From Granulosicoccus sp964390335 (GTDB lineage Bacteria > Pseudomonadota > Gammaproteobacteria > Granulosicoccales > Granulosicoccaceae): a DNA stretch of 64,000 bases. Location: contig CAYMHU010000002.1 of NCBI GenBank assembly GCA_964390335.1, positions 143,352 to 207,351 on the forward strand. The letters run 5' to 3'. A model generated the notes under the pieces. It made no database searches, was not told the origin of the DNA, and was given only the letters and a program-made list of their open reading frames with translations. The position numbers and the translations under genes were made by a program. Within the stretch, counting starts at the first letter, position 1. Every line of letters begins with the position of its first letter. This document shows, piece by piece, positions 1-8,009 of this stretch.

Positions 1-227
1 CCCGGCTAGCTGGGTCTGCAACCATGAACACTTAGTCATCTCGCACCACCTTCGTTGCAATGGAATAGTTGCAATCGACTCTATCGTGTTTAGTGTGAAT
101 TTGCAATTACGAGCTTAGTATGCTGAACATTCGCTGACAGTAAAAAAGTGCATACTAATTCGAGTGTTGCTTTTTCAACACGGTTGCGTGCAAACTCTAA
201 CAAGAATCTGAACATCGATAAAAGTAC

Positions 228-1715
228 ATGGGTACACAAAAGAATCTCAGGGTAGTGATCGTCGGCGCGGGCATGGGCGGATTATCCGCTGCGCTTGACT
301 TGGGTAGCCGGGGTGTTGCTGTGACGTTGCTCGAGAGTCACGATGAGGTTGGTGGCAAGATGCACCAAACCAGAATTAATGGTATCGAGATTGACAGCGG
401 CCCGACTGTGTTTACCATGCGTCACGTTTTTGATCAGTTATTCATGCGTGCCGGGGCGCAACTTGACGAGCGTATTCAGTTAGTCAAGCTCGATGAGCTT
501 GCACGTCATTTTTGGTGTGGCAGTGACCCACTGAGTCTGTATAGCGATGTAGACAAGACATGCAGTGCGATAGCAGATTTTTCCAATGTAAAAGAGGCGG
601 ACAAATACCGAACGTTTGCCAAAAAAAGCGAAGCCATTTTCCATGCACTGGATAAAAGTTTTATGCAGCGAGAGCGTCCTAGCGTATTGTCTCTTGGTGC
701 AAATGTCGGTTTATCACAGCTGTTTCATATTCTGCGATCCCCACCGTTTGTCTCGTTGTGGCAATCATTGTGCTGGTCGTTTGATGACGCTCGATTGCGA
801 CAGCTTTTCGCACGATACAGTACATACTGCGGTTCGTCACCGTTTAACGCGCCGGCCACACTCATGCTCATTGCTCATGCCGAGCGCGCAGGTGTTTGGG
901 CTATCAAAGATGGCATGCAATCCTTGGCCAATGCCCTTGCGGAACTCGTGCGGGAACAGGGTTGTGATGTTCGTTTGAACACACGGGTAGAACGTATCAA
1001 TTGCGTATCAGGCTCCGTAAATGGCGTGACGCTCGCCGATGGCACGTCGATATCGGCGGATGCTGTTATTTACAACGGAGATTTAGGCGCACTACACGAA
1101 GGTTGGCTCGGAGAATCAGTTCGACATGCAGTGCCAAAACCTGCCCCTCCATCGTTATCCGCCATTACACTAGCCTGCGTTGCACAGGTAAACAGCCCTG
1201 CACTGAGTTATCACAATGTGTTCTTTGGTTCAGATTACCGCGATGAATTTGATGCTGTGTTCAAGCATCAAACCATTACAAACGATCCTACAATTTACGT
1301 CTGTGCGCCGCACCAAACCGAAACCAAGGTTCCCGATGCATCAACACAACAACCCTTGTTCTGTTTAATGAATGCACCGGCCACAACGTACAATGCGCAA
1401 CGGACTCGGGAGCATGCGCAAACGCTTGAAAACACACTGAATCGTCATGGAATAACTATTAACGCGCAGCCAGATCATCAGGTTGTGGCATCACCTGCGA
1501 GCTTTGCGCAACGATTCCATGGCAGCAAGGGAGCTTTGTATGGCGCGCCCACGCATGGTTGGACAGGTTCGTTCACACGATCGGGTTCTACCTGTGCGAT
1601 ACCGAGGCTGTACCTTGCAGGTGGTGGTGTGCACCCAGGTGCCGGTGTACCGATGGTTAGCCTATCCGGTCAATTGGCTGCCAAACGGATACTGAGTGAT
1701 TTTGCGGTAATCTAA
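228..1715 (+). CDS. crtD: Hydroxyneurosporene / methoxyneurosporene 3,4-desaturase CrtD
   Basis: FAD-dependent carotenoid desaturase of the CrtI/CrtD family. It introduces the C-3,4 double bond into 1-hydroxy carotenoids on the way to spirilloxanthin, probably at the inner membrane. The sequence shows the N-terminal dinucleotide-binding glycine motif GAGMGG at residues 13-18, then an acidic residue closing the Rossmann fold (LLESHDEVGGK), and the C-terminal family signature AGGGVHPGAGVP near residues 467-478. Length 495 aa is normal. CrtD is preferred over CrtI because a second, more CrtI-like paralogue lies next door and crtC and crtF are present. The gene stands alone on the + strand. Its stop codon overlaps the crtI stop, so the two converge with no intergenic space. 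The AACATCGATAAAAGTAC leader has no strong Shine-Dalgarno. Confidence 0.88.
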   Translation: MGTQKNLRVVIVGAGMGGLSAALDLGSRGVAVTLLESHDEVGGKMHQTRINGIEIDSGPTVFTMRHVFDQLFMRAGAQLDERIQLVKLDELARHFWCGSDPLSLYSDVDKTCSAIADFSNVKEADKYRTFAKKSEAIFHALDKSFMQRERPSVLSLGANVGLSQLFHILRSPPFVSLWQSLCWSFDDARLRQLFARYSTYCGSSPFNAPATLMLIAHAERAGVWAIKDGMQSLANALAELVREQGCDVRLNTRVERINCVSGSVNGVTLADGTSISADAVIYNGDLGALHEGWLGESVRHAVPKPAPPSLSAITLACVAQVNSPALSYHNVFFGSDYRDEFDAVFKHQTITNDPTIYVCAPHQTETKVPDASTQQPLFCLMNAPATTYNAQRTREHAQTLENTLNRHGITINAQPDHQVVASPASFAQRFHGSKGALYGAPTHGWTGSFTRSGSTCAIPRLYLAGGGVHPGAGVPMVSLSGQLAAKRILSDFAVI

Positions 1716-3217
1716 ACAGAGGCAAAGCTTGCTGGATCCGGCACTACTTCATCAAGTACTTTTGCAGAAGAAACAACACCGGGAATACCCGCCCCTGGGT
1801 GTGTGCCGGCGCCAACCAAATACAAATTGTCTATGTCTTCGCTGCGATTGTGCGGTCGAAACCAACCGGTCTGAAGTAGTGTGGGTTGCAAACTAAAAGC
1901 CGCTCCGTTTACGCTATTTAATCGATCTTGAAAATCCAGCGGTGTCAGCATTCTTGTGCTCACGACATGCTCTGCTAAATCGGGTAAAACAGTATCGGAT
2001 AAATGCTGCTCTATCACCTGACGATACTCTTCAGCTTTTGTACGCCAATCAATTCCCGATTCAAGATGCGGGACAGGTGATAAAACGTAAAAACCATCAC
2101 AGCCGGGTGGCGCAAGCGACGGGTCGGTGTGTGTCGGGCGATGTAAATACAGACTAAAATCATCCGCCAGAATTTTGGTGTTAAAAATATCTTGCAATAA
2201 TCCACGATAGCGAGGACCGAGCATAATCAGATGGTGGGGTACGTCGGGGTACTGTTTGTCAGTGCCAAAGTACCAGACAAACAAACTCATTGAGTACTTC
2301 GCGCGTGCAAGCTTTTTGTCGGTCCATCGCTTACGGTACTGTGCTGGCACCAACTGCCGGTAAGTCTGTGCTGAATCTGCGTTGGAAATAACAACATCAG
2401 CATAGATAACTTCACCGCTCTCAAGCTGGACGCCATTAGCGCGTTGATTTTCTACCAGAATAGATTGCACCGGTGTGTTATAACGAATGGTACTGCCCTG
2501 TCCTTCGATTAACGACACAATGCCTTCGACGATTCGCCCCGTACCACCCATCGCAAAGTGCACGCCATGGCTTCGCTCAAGGTGTGCGATCAAGGTGTAA
2601 ACGCCTGTCGTGCTGAAAGGATTGCCACCAATAAGCAATGGGTGAAAGCTAAATACCTGTCGCAACTTCGGATCCGTGATACAGCGCGACACCAGACCAT
2701 ACACCGAGCGATAGAACTGCACGAATGCAAGCTTCGGTAATACCCGAACCATTTTCCATAAAGAGTCAAATGAAACCGATAACAGTTGATCAAAACCTAC
2801 ACCATACACACGCTGACTGATGCGCAAAAACTTTTCGTAACCAGCGATATCCTGTTTATTGAATCGCGCGATCTCTGCGTGCATGTGCGCTGTGTCGCCG
2901 TTGTAGTCAAAGTGAGAACCATCATGAAAGCGTATGCGGTAATAAGGATCTATGGCTCGAAGATCTATATCATCAGACATTTTCCTGCCACACAATGTCC
3001 ACAGTTCTTCTAGTAAAAAAGGGGCTGTAATGATGGTTGGTCCAGCATCAAACGTGAAGCCATCTTGACGATACACATAGCCTCGACCTCCGGGAGCATC
3101 CAGCTTTTCAACAACGGTTACCCGATACCCACGAGCGCCCAGGCGTACTGCGGCGGCGAGGCCACCAAATCCGCTGCCTATGACAATTGCATGGGGTGTA
3201 TTAACTTGACTCAACAC
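1712..3217 (-). CDS. crtI: Phytoene desaturase CrtI
   Basis: Phytoene desaturase converting phytoene through neurosporene to lycopene, a membrane-associated FAD enzyme. Seen: the Rossmann glycine motif GSGFGG at residues 14-19, VVEKLDAPGGRG after it, and the C-terminal LVGAGTHPGAGIPGVV signature. Its 501 aa match the bacterial CrtI family. The start is GTG at 3217 or TTG at 3214; a GCGGAAA stretch sits just upstream and there is no ATG nearby. It is the last gene of the minus-strand bchC-X-Y-Z-puf-idi operon, so carotenoid desaturation should follow photosystem synthesis. Whether it makes three or four desaturation steps cannot be read from sequence. The presence of crtC, crtD and crtF but no crtA points to lycopene-derived spirilloxanthin. 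Confidence 0.9.
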   Translation of the reverse strand: MLSQVNTPHAIVIGSGFGGLAAAVRLGARGYRVTVVEKLDAPGGRGYVYRQDGFTFDAGPTIITAPFLLEELWTLCGRKMSDDIDLRAIDPYYRIRFHDGSHFDYNGDTAHMHAEIARFNKQDIAGYEKFLRISQRVYGVGFDQLLSVSFDSLWKMVRVLPKLAFVQFYRSVYGLVSRCITDPKLRQVFSFHPLLIGGNPFSTTGVYTLIAHLERSHGVHFAMGGTGRIVEGIVSLIEGQGSTIRYNTPVQSILVENQRANGVQLESGEVIYADVVISNADSAQTYRQLVPAQYRKRWTDKKLARAKYSMSLFVWYFGTDKQYPDVPHHLIMLGPRYRGLLQDIFNTKILADDFSLYLHRPTHTDPSLAPPGCDGFYVLSPVPHLESGIDWRTKAEEYRQVIEQHLSDTVLPDLAEHVVSTRMLTPLDFQDRLNSVNGAAFSLQPTLLQTGWFRPHNRSEDIDNLYLVGAGTHPGAGIPGVVSSAKVLDEVVPDPASFASV

Positions 3218-3247
3218 AGTTTCCGCAAAGCGAACCCAAAGCGTAAA

Positions 3248-3523
3248 TTAGCGTAGGGACCTTGATTGCCATCGAGATAACAGATCGAATACATGAAACA
3301 GCAATGACAGTAACAGAAGGCACAATACTATTGGCTTTGAATCAGGGGATTGAGAAACCCATAGCGCAGCAATTAAACAGCCACCAGATGCTACGTTGCC
3401 AAGTAGATGCACCGGCGCTATACCACGCTTGAATATAAACCAGTACACAAGCAATACCAACACTTCCACAACGATCAATATGCCAATAATGCCAAACAAA
3501 ATATTGTCAGACAGCATACTCAT
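3248..3523 (-). CDS. Small three-helix membrane protein between idi and crtI (orf91)
   Basis: I do not recognise this 91-aa protein. It is almost entirely hydrophobic, with probable membrane helices at about residues 8-29, 36-55 and 62-82, and ends in a short basic tail (RWQSRSLR). It lies between idi and crtI on the same strand, 48 nt after idi and 30 nt before crtI, so it is very likely co-transcribed with them. Two candidate starts (M1 and M3) lie close together, with no convincing Shine-Dalgarno before either. Its place suggests a role in membrane carotenoid synthesis or photosystem assembly, but that is inference only. The strand and spacing support a real gene rather than a chance frame. 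Confidence 0.6.
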   Translation of the reverse strand: MSMLSDNILFGIIGILIVVEVLVLLVYWFIFKRGIAPVHLLGNVASGGCLIAALWVSQSPDSKPIVLCLLLLSLLFHVFDLLSRWQSRSLR

Positions 3524-3571
3524 ACACGGTTGACCGGTAGCAGACCTGTATCGATAGACTTCACGGATAGG

Positions 3572-4159
3572 TTATTGCAGGGCAGCATCGTTAATAAGTT
3601 CACGGTGGCTGTGCATGTAAATTTTAAACCATTCTGTAAAGCGATCAGGCGTTGACGACACCATTTCATCGATAGTTGACAACCTAGACCATTCAACGCC
3701 ATCTACCTCCTGCGGGTTGGGCACCACTAACTCAGGATTGTCGATAAAACCAACAAAACAATGGACCCGCTCACGCTCGTACAGCTCCCCCACCTGCGCT
3801 TGATACGATATGGTAGCGAATTGAGTCAAGTTGCACTGTAAGCCAATTTCTTCACGCAACCGTCTATCGGCACAGGCGTGAATGTCTTCTTGCCAACGCG
3901 GATGCGAACAAACTGAGTTGGTCCATAGCCCGCCGGAATGGTATTTAGATTCTGCCCTGCGTTGCAATAGTAATTTGTTTTCGTGGAATATAAATATGGA
4001 CACCGCTAAATGCGGTATATCCATCACATGCGCATCCAGCTTGTCGATAGGGTAATACTGATCATCTGAGGATGCGATGGCAGTAATGGTGTCGTGTAAC
4101 CCAACATCTACCGCAGAGAGTGATTCACTCGATTGCATACTGGTGTCTTGTATTGCCAT
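3572..4159 (-). CDS. idi: Isopentenyl-diphosphate delta-isomerase (type I)
   Basis: Type I Nudix-fold isomerase interconverting IPP and DMAPP, supplying DMAPP to CrtE for carotenoid and phytyl chains. Seen: the metal-binding and active-site segment SGGLWTNSVCSHPRWQED with the catalytic Cys in NSVCSHP, RRLREEIGL as the Nudix helix, and the second-half segment YEREREVH-like ELYERERVHCFVG carrying the acid residues. The track frame opens at a TTG (4177); I prefer the ATG at 4159 (MAIQDTS), though neither has a clear ribosome site. It starts 28 nt beyond the pufC stop and is in the puf operon. An idi inside the PGC is common in purple bacteria and ties isoprenoid supply to pigment demand. Confidence 0.88.
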   Translation of the reverse strand: MAIQDTSMQSSESLSAVDVGLHDTITAIASSDDQYYPIDKLDAHVMDIPHLAVSIFIFHENKLLLQRRAESKYHSGGLWTNSVCSHPRWQEDIHACADRRLREEIGLQCNLTQFATISYQAQVGELYERERVHCFVGFIDNPELVVPNPQEVDGVEWSRLSTIDEMVSSTPDRFTEWFKIYMHSHRELINDAALQ

Positions 4160-4186
4160 GGTTTTGTTACAACTCAAAAATAAAAA

Positions 4187-5272
4187 CTAGTTACCTTGCA
4201 AAGCTGGGTACTCGGTTACCGTACTCTGACCATACAATGGTTTGGCAACACCTTGGTGACACGTTGAGCAATTAGCCTTCGGTGCATCACCTGAGTGACC
4301 CAAGCGCTCTATCGGGTATTCATTTTGTAGCGGCGACAGGTAATCCTGATTCAGTTCACGCACCATTCGAATGCCATGCCATGCAGTAACACGTGCCGAT
4401 GTACTCTCATCCCACTCTCCAAACGCGCGCGAATTATGACAGTACGTGCAGTTCACCCCAAGTGATTCTGACATGTGCATCATTAACGCGTACGTTTTTT
4501 CAGTATCGGCCATGGAAGCGATTGGCCCAGCAGGAAGCGCGGTCCTGGATGAAACTTTCACATTATTAACGTCAGCCTCAGCCTTGCTAATCAAGGCGGT
4601 GAACGGGTCGTATGGCAGCGATGCCGAGCCGACAGACGCAGACGCCAGGTTCTGGCCCATGCGACTGGCCGCCATGCCTTTGGTTTCTGGCATATCGGTG
4701 CCTTGAAACCAAATATACTGAGGTACCGGCTTACCACGATGACACGTATAACAAGTTGCGCCGGTGTCACCCACATGATCAGTCCAATCAGCGTTTATGT
4801 CACGCGTCATTTGGATCATGCGTCGCGCCACGCGTTTGGTGTACAGGTCATCGGATGCGAGGTTGCCAGCTGAATGACAATAGGTGCACCCCTGTTCAGG
4901 TGCCACCCATTGCGTTATAGCTGACATCACACCGACAAATTCGGTTAACGACAGATCGCCAAGCACTTGTACATTTTCATACACATCACCGGCCACAGGA
5001 CCAGGCGATGGCGGTGTTACAGGCAATTGTTCAGGTGCTAGATTTTTAGCTGCCAGGACCGCGATATCTTCTGGATTATCGATTTCAGCCATACCCGTGC
5101 CACGAAACCCGCGTTGCTCTGAGTCCATTGGCGGAAAATCACATCCAACCAAACACAGAACGCCCAACAATAACACCGACAACGACTTAAACACTCCTAG
5201 CCGCTGATGCTGGTTACAGCTGCTTTGCTTGCTATTTGTTAGCTTACTATTTATTAAATGCCACATGATCAT
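4187..5272 (-). CDS. pufC: Tetrahaem cytochrome subunit of the reaction centre
   Basis: Membrane-anchored periplasmic cytochrome that re-reduces the photo-oxidised special pair. Four CxxCH haem sites are visible at residues 129-133 (CTYCH), 174-178 (CYTCH), 275-279 (CTYCH) and 335-339 (CSTCH). An N-terminal hydrophobic segment (residues 27-43) ends in a lipobox, LVGC, with Cys44 as the likely lipidated residue. Length 361 aa is usual. The ATG overlaps the pufM stop in an ATGA, indicating translational coupling. Soluble donors could be the small class I cytochrome encoded at 13.3 kb or a HiPIP elsewhere. A proline-rich linker (PVTPPSPGPVAG) separates the anchor from the haem domain. Confidence 0.95.
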   Translation of the reverse strand: MIMWHLINSKLTNSKQSSCNQHQRLGVFKSLSVLLLGVLCLVGCDFPPMDSEQRGFRGTGMAEIDNPEDIAVLAAKNLAPEQLPVTPPSPGPVAGDVYENVQVLGDLSLTEFVGVMSAITQWVAPEQGCTYCHSAGNLASDDLYTKRVARRMIQMTRDINADWTDHVGDTGATCYTCHRGKPVPQYIWFQGTDMPETKGMAASRMGQNLASASVGSASLPYDPFTALISKAEADVNNVKVSSRTALPAGPIASMADTEKTYALMMHMSESLGVNCTYCHNSRAFGEWDESTSARVTAWHGIRMVRELNQDYLSPLQNEYPIERLGHSGDAPKANCSTCHQGVAKPLYGQSTVTEYPALQGN

Positions 5273-6225
5273 TGACCCGGATCCACGACACCTGTGGATG
5301 GATATTCCGGCGCCACGCCGTGTTTAATCGCCCACAGATACCAATTGTCGACTACGGTGCCACTCAATAAAATTCCGATGCCACCCGTTAGCGGACACAG
5401 CACCGCAAACCACCATGCCCAACGATGCACCGACTCCATGGTCGCGTTAAATCCCATTGTCCACCGCCAGAACAGAGCAGCACGTTCAGATGCTGTTCCC
5501 CGATCGACAATTTGTTCAATTTCACGCTCACCACCGTAGCGACTGACGGCCAGAATGGTTGCCCCGTGCATCCCGAACAACAGTACCGACCCATACAAAA
5601 ACGCAATCGATAACATATGAAAGGGGTTGTAAAACAAGTTGCCATACCGGATGGAGAATGCAGCAGTCCAATCAAGATGAGGAAAAACACCAAATGGTAC
5701 TGCCTCACTCCAACTGCCCATTAACACAGGCCTGATAAACCCCAATACCAGATACAACCAAATAGCCGCCGCAAACGCCCAAGCGACATGTGGGCCCATT
5801 TTGAGAGCGCGAGCCCGCCGGTAAATACGAACCCACCATAACAGTATTGATGTAGTCAGGAAGAACCCTGCCATCAACCACCAACCACCTTCTTGCAGCG
5901 GCGGCATACTGAGACCGTATTTAGCCGGTGGCGGTTCCAGTCCGAGCCAAAAAAACTGGCGGACAAACTCAATCGGATTCCAGTTCACCGACGCGAGCAT
6001 GTTGAGCCCGATAATCTCTATCGCAATAAAACCACACGCAAACGACCAAAAGCCAATCGTGCCGAGATAAAACGGACCCAACTGCGCATTTCCGATTTTA
6101 CCAATCAGGTAACTGAATCGAGGAACTCTGAATTTGCGCTGTGAATCTGCCGGTGGCAGTGCCACGCCCGCTTCTCCGGGCCCCTCGAGCTGTACTTGTG
6201 TAAACAGATTTTGATATTCAGCCAC
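5269..6225 (-). CDS. pufM: Reaction centre M subunit
   Basis: M polypeptide of the type II reaction centre, an integral membrane protein with five helices that carries half the pigments and the QA site. The family-typical N-terminus (EYQNLFTQVQ), the GPFYLGTIGF segment, the HLDWTAAFSIRYGNLFYNPFHMLSIAFLYGS stretch with the special-pair histidine region (read in two parts), and the WRWTMGFNATMESVHRWAWW iron/quinone region are all present. At 318 aa it is normal for species that also have PufC; the short C-terminal extension (about HGVAPEYPSTGVVDPGQ) is where PufC contacts M in other species. It starts 8 nt after pufL and overlaps pufC by 4 nt. Confidence 0.97.
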   Translation of the reverse strand: MAEYQNLFTQVQLEGPGEAGVALPPADSQRKFRVPRFSYLIGKIGNAQLGPFYLGTIGFWSFACGFIAIEIIGLNMLASVNWNPIEFVRQFFWLGLEPPPAKYGLSMPPLQEGGWWLMAGFFLTTSILLWWVRIYRRARALKMGPHVAWAFAAAIWLYLVLGFIRPVLMGSWSEAVPFGVFPHLDWTAAFSIRYGNLFYNPFHMLSIAFLYGSVLLFGMHGATILAVSRYGGEREIEQIVDRGTASERAALFWRWTMGFNATMESVHRWAWWFAVLCPLTGGIGILLSGTVVDNWYLWAIKHGVAPEYPSTGVVDPGQ

Positions 6226-6233
6226 GGCTTACA

Positions 6234-7058
6234 TTAACTCCATATTGGCAATTGTAGCCACCAGTTCCACCACTCAGGCCAACCCTTGGTCCAAAACGGT
6301 CCACTGATAACAATACACACTGCACTCCAGAACACTGCAGACACCGCGAGAAAGACACCAAGCCGATGTATACCCAGGGTACCGATGGAATACCCAATTG
6401 CATCGCGGAAAAAGGTGTCTTCGTACTCCGGGGTTTTGACCACTTCACCTTTGGGAGGATTCGTTGCAGACAATATCAAACCACCGTGCATCGACAGCGC
6501 CAAGGTAGTGGTAAAGAAGAATGTGATTGCCAGCATATGCGCAGGATTGTAATGAAAATGCAAATGCTGATAACCCACATTGGATACCCAATCTAAATGA
6601 CTCAAGATGCCATAAGGAAACCCGTGCCCCCAGGCGCCGAGTAAGACCGGGCGAATCACCACCAACGCAAAGTATGCAAATATCGCCACCCCAAACGTTG
6701 CCGGCACGTGATAACCCATGCCGAGCTTTCTGCATATTTCGACTTCACGCAATGCCCAAGAGATAAACGCACCCAAGGCACACACAGTAATGATTTGCCA
6801 TAGCCCCCCATCACGTAGCGGTGCTATGCCTAATCCATAACTCAGATCGGGAGGTGCGATATTGATTTGCCATACGTTCCAGGTTGGTCCGATTGCGGCA
6901 CCGTACAGAATCATCGCGATGCCGATAAACGAAAAAAACACCGTCGTAATCCCGAAGAATCCGACGTAAAACGGCCCAACCCAAAAGTCAAACAGATCCC
7001 CACCAACCAGCGTGCCACCTCGCACACGGTATTTCTTTTCAAAGTTCAACATGGTCAT
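6234..7058 (-). CDS. pufL: Reaction centre L subunit
   Basis: L polypeptide of the type II reaction centre, five transmembrane helices, site of QB. The N-terminal FEKKYRVRGGTLVGGDLFDF (residues 6-25) is near-invariant in the family, followed by WVGPFYVGFFG. The helix containing HLDWVSNVGYQHLHFHYNPA holds pigment and iron-ligand histidines. The ATG at 7058 has a GGAG ribosome site 8 nt upstream, and the next in-frame Met is two codons later. Length is 274 aa. The 51-nt gap after pufA contains no strong hairpin, unlike the mRNA-stabilising loops described between pufA and pufL in some alphaproteobacteria. Confidence 0.97.
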   Translation of the reverse strand: MTMLNFEKKYRVRGGTLVGGDLFDFWVGPFYVGFFGITTVFFSFIGIAMILYGAAIGPTWNVWQINIAPPDLSYGLGIAPLRDGGLWQIITVCALGAFISWALREVEICRKLGMGYHVPATFGVAIFAYFALVVIRPVLLGAWGHGFPYGILSHLDWVSNVGYQHLHFHYNPAHMLAITFFFTTTLALSMHGGLILSATNPPKGEVVKTPEYEDTFFRDAIGYSIGTLGIHRLGVFLAVSAVFWSAVCIVISGPFWTKGWPEWWNWWLQLPIWS

Positions 7059-7109
7059 GTGAGTGATCTCCTAACCTTGTGGCCATTCCCCATCTACAGC
7101 GCCAAAAAT

Positions 7110-7346
7110 TCAGACGATAGTGAATGTCCGGTTCGCTGAGTTCAGCTGGTTTCGCTGCAACACAGCGTCACTGTGTGACGGTGCCATAGCAGTGCTCTCG
7201 GTTGCAGCTGGACGCGGTCCGTCCAACCAGTTAAACCGATTGGTGCTGAGCAAAATAAAATGAATCACTATGGCCAGCGCAAACAGGAAAGTCGCTAGCG
7301 CAATCAGTGATCGTCGAGGATCGAATATCTGCCAGATTCTCCACAT
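7110..7346 (-). CDS. pufA: LH1 antenna alpha peptide
   Basis: Core antenna alpha polypeptide with a single membrane helix that binds one BChl a through the histidine in AIVIHFILLST. The N-terminal WRIWQIFDPRRSLIALATFLF motif (residues 2-22, given here as its span) is characteristic, and the WRIWQIFDP part is diagnostic. At 78 aa it has a C-terminal tail of about 35 residues (after FNWLDGP), on the long side for LH1 alpha. A very good ribosome site GGAGGG lies 8-9 nt before the ATG and is embedded in the last codons of pufB. This arrangement helps keep PufB and PufA near equimolar. Confidence 0.95.
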   Translation of the reverse strand: MWRIWQIFDPRRSLIALATFLFALAIVIHFILLSTNRFNWLDGPRPAATESTAMAPSHSDAVLQRNQLNSANRTFTIV

Positions 7347-7350
7347 AGAA

Positions 7351-7596
7351 CTACCCTCCGATAAATGTCATAAACGGTGCTGCTTGCGCAGCAACTATAA
7401 TGCTGTTACCCAGATCGATAGCGGCATAACCGTCTTCTCCGGGCAACCACGGACGCCAAGCCCAGACCAGCATGTGGGCAATAATGGCAATCACCGTAAA
7501 AATAAAAAAGCCTTTCATGAACAGCGCATGAAACTCTTGCGCTTCCTGATCGGTCAGGCCGGTAAGCGAGCCGCCGGCGTGTGTATGTTCATCCAT
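7351..7596 (-). CDS. pufB: LH1 antenna beta peptide with C-terminal extension
   Basis: Core antenna beta polypeptide. Seen: LTGLTDQEAQEFHALFMKGF before the helix, the BChl-ligand histidine in AIIAHMLVWAWRPWLPG, and the WRPW terminus that in short LH1 beta peptides ends the protein. Here about 27 more residues follow (GEDGYAAIDLGNS through PFMTFIGG), including a second hydrophobic stretch. The long frame opens 17 codons upstream, but AGAGGTC just before the ATG at 7596 selects MDEHTHAGG as the start, giving 81 aa. The stop is followed 4 nt later by the pufA start. Confidence 0.94.
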   Translation of the reverse strand: MDEHTHAGGSLTGLTDQEAQEFHALFMKGFFIFTVIAIIAHMLVWAWRPWLPGEDGYAAIDLGNSIIVAAQAAPFMTFIGG

Positions 7597-7704
7597 AGCG
7601 TGATGACCTCTTGTAGTTGCCCGAGGGGCTGTTAATGCCATACACACTATCGTGCATGACGAATCGATACGGTTGCCAAAAACAATGGCAACGGTTCATG
7701 TTAT

Positions 7705-7929
7705 TTAATATGCAGTAAACGCCATCGTTGCGATAATGCTGGCTTGTGCTTTAGCATCGCGCACCACCGTAAAAATACTTTTTCCCGACGACCAATATTT
7801 CCATTGTGTTGGCAATAAGCGCGTAACCAGTATGGTTGGCAGAATCATGATAAAGCTGGAGAGCCACAGCAATCGATGCTCACCTTTGACGGACTTTTCA
7901 TTCACATTGTTAGTTCGTTGTTCTTGCAT
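7705..7929 (-). CDS. pufQ: PufQ-like small membrane protein
   Basis: A 74-aa protein in the classic pufQ place between bchZ and pufB. PufQ is a small single-helix protein needed for normal BChl supply to the photosystem. Seen: a charged N-terminus, one hydrophobic helix (about LLWLSSFIMILPTILVTRLL) preceded by GEHR, then a soluble tail ending FTVVRDAKAQASIIATMAF. The start at 7929 is chosen because GGAGG lies 6 nt upstream of this ATG, whereas the frame's first Met five codons earlier has none. Sequence similarity to textbook PufQ is limited to the helix pattern, so the name rests mainly on position, size and topology. Confidence 0.62.
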   Translation of the reverse strand: MQEQRTNNVNEKSVKGEHRLLWLSSFIMILPTILVTRLLPTQWKYWSSGKSIFTVVRDAKAQASIIATMAFTAY

Positions 7930-8009
7930 GTAAACCTCCGGCACCGCTAATCAATTGTGGTGTCTGTTGCAACATCGTTTAAAATAAGTCGACTTCGTTT
8001 GTTGACGTA

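Noticed and set aside
164..182. GTGTTG-CTTTTT-CAACAC inverted repeat before crtD, matching five of six PpsR bases
   Set aside because: The stem is only 6 bp, the last base of the motif is wrong, and a promoter in register is not visible. It could be a weak operator but cannot be supported.
1..227. Possible end of a gene at the left edge
   Set aside because: No reading frame with coding character reaches the edge on either strand; the stretch only supplies the crtD leader.
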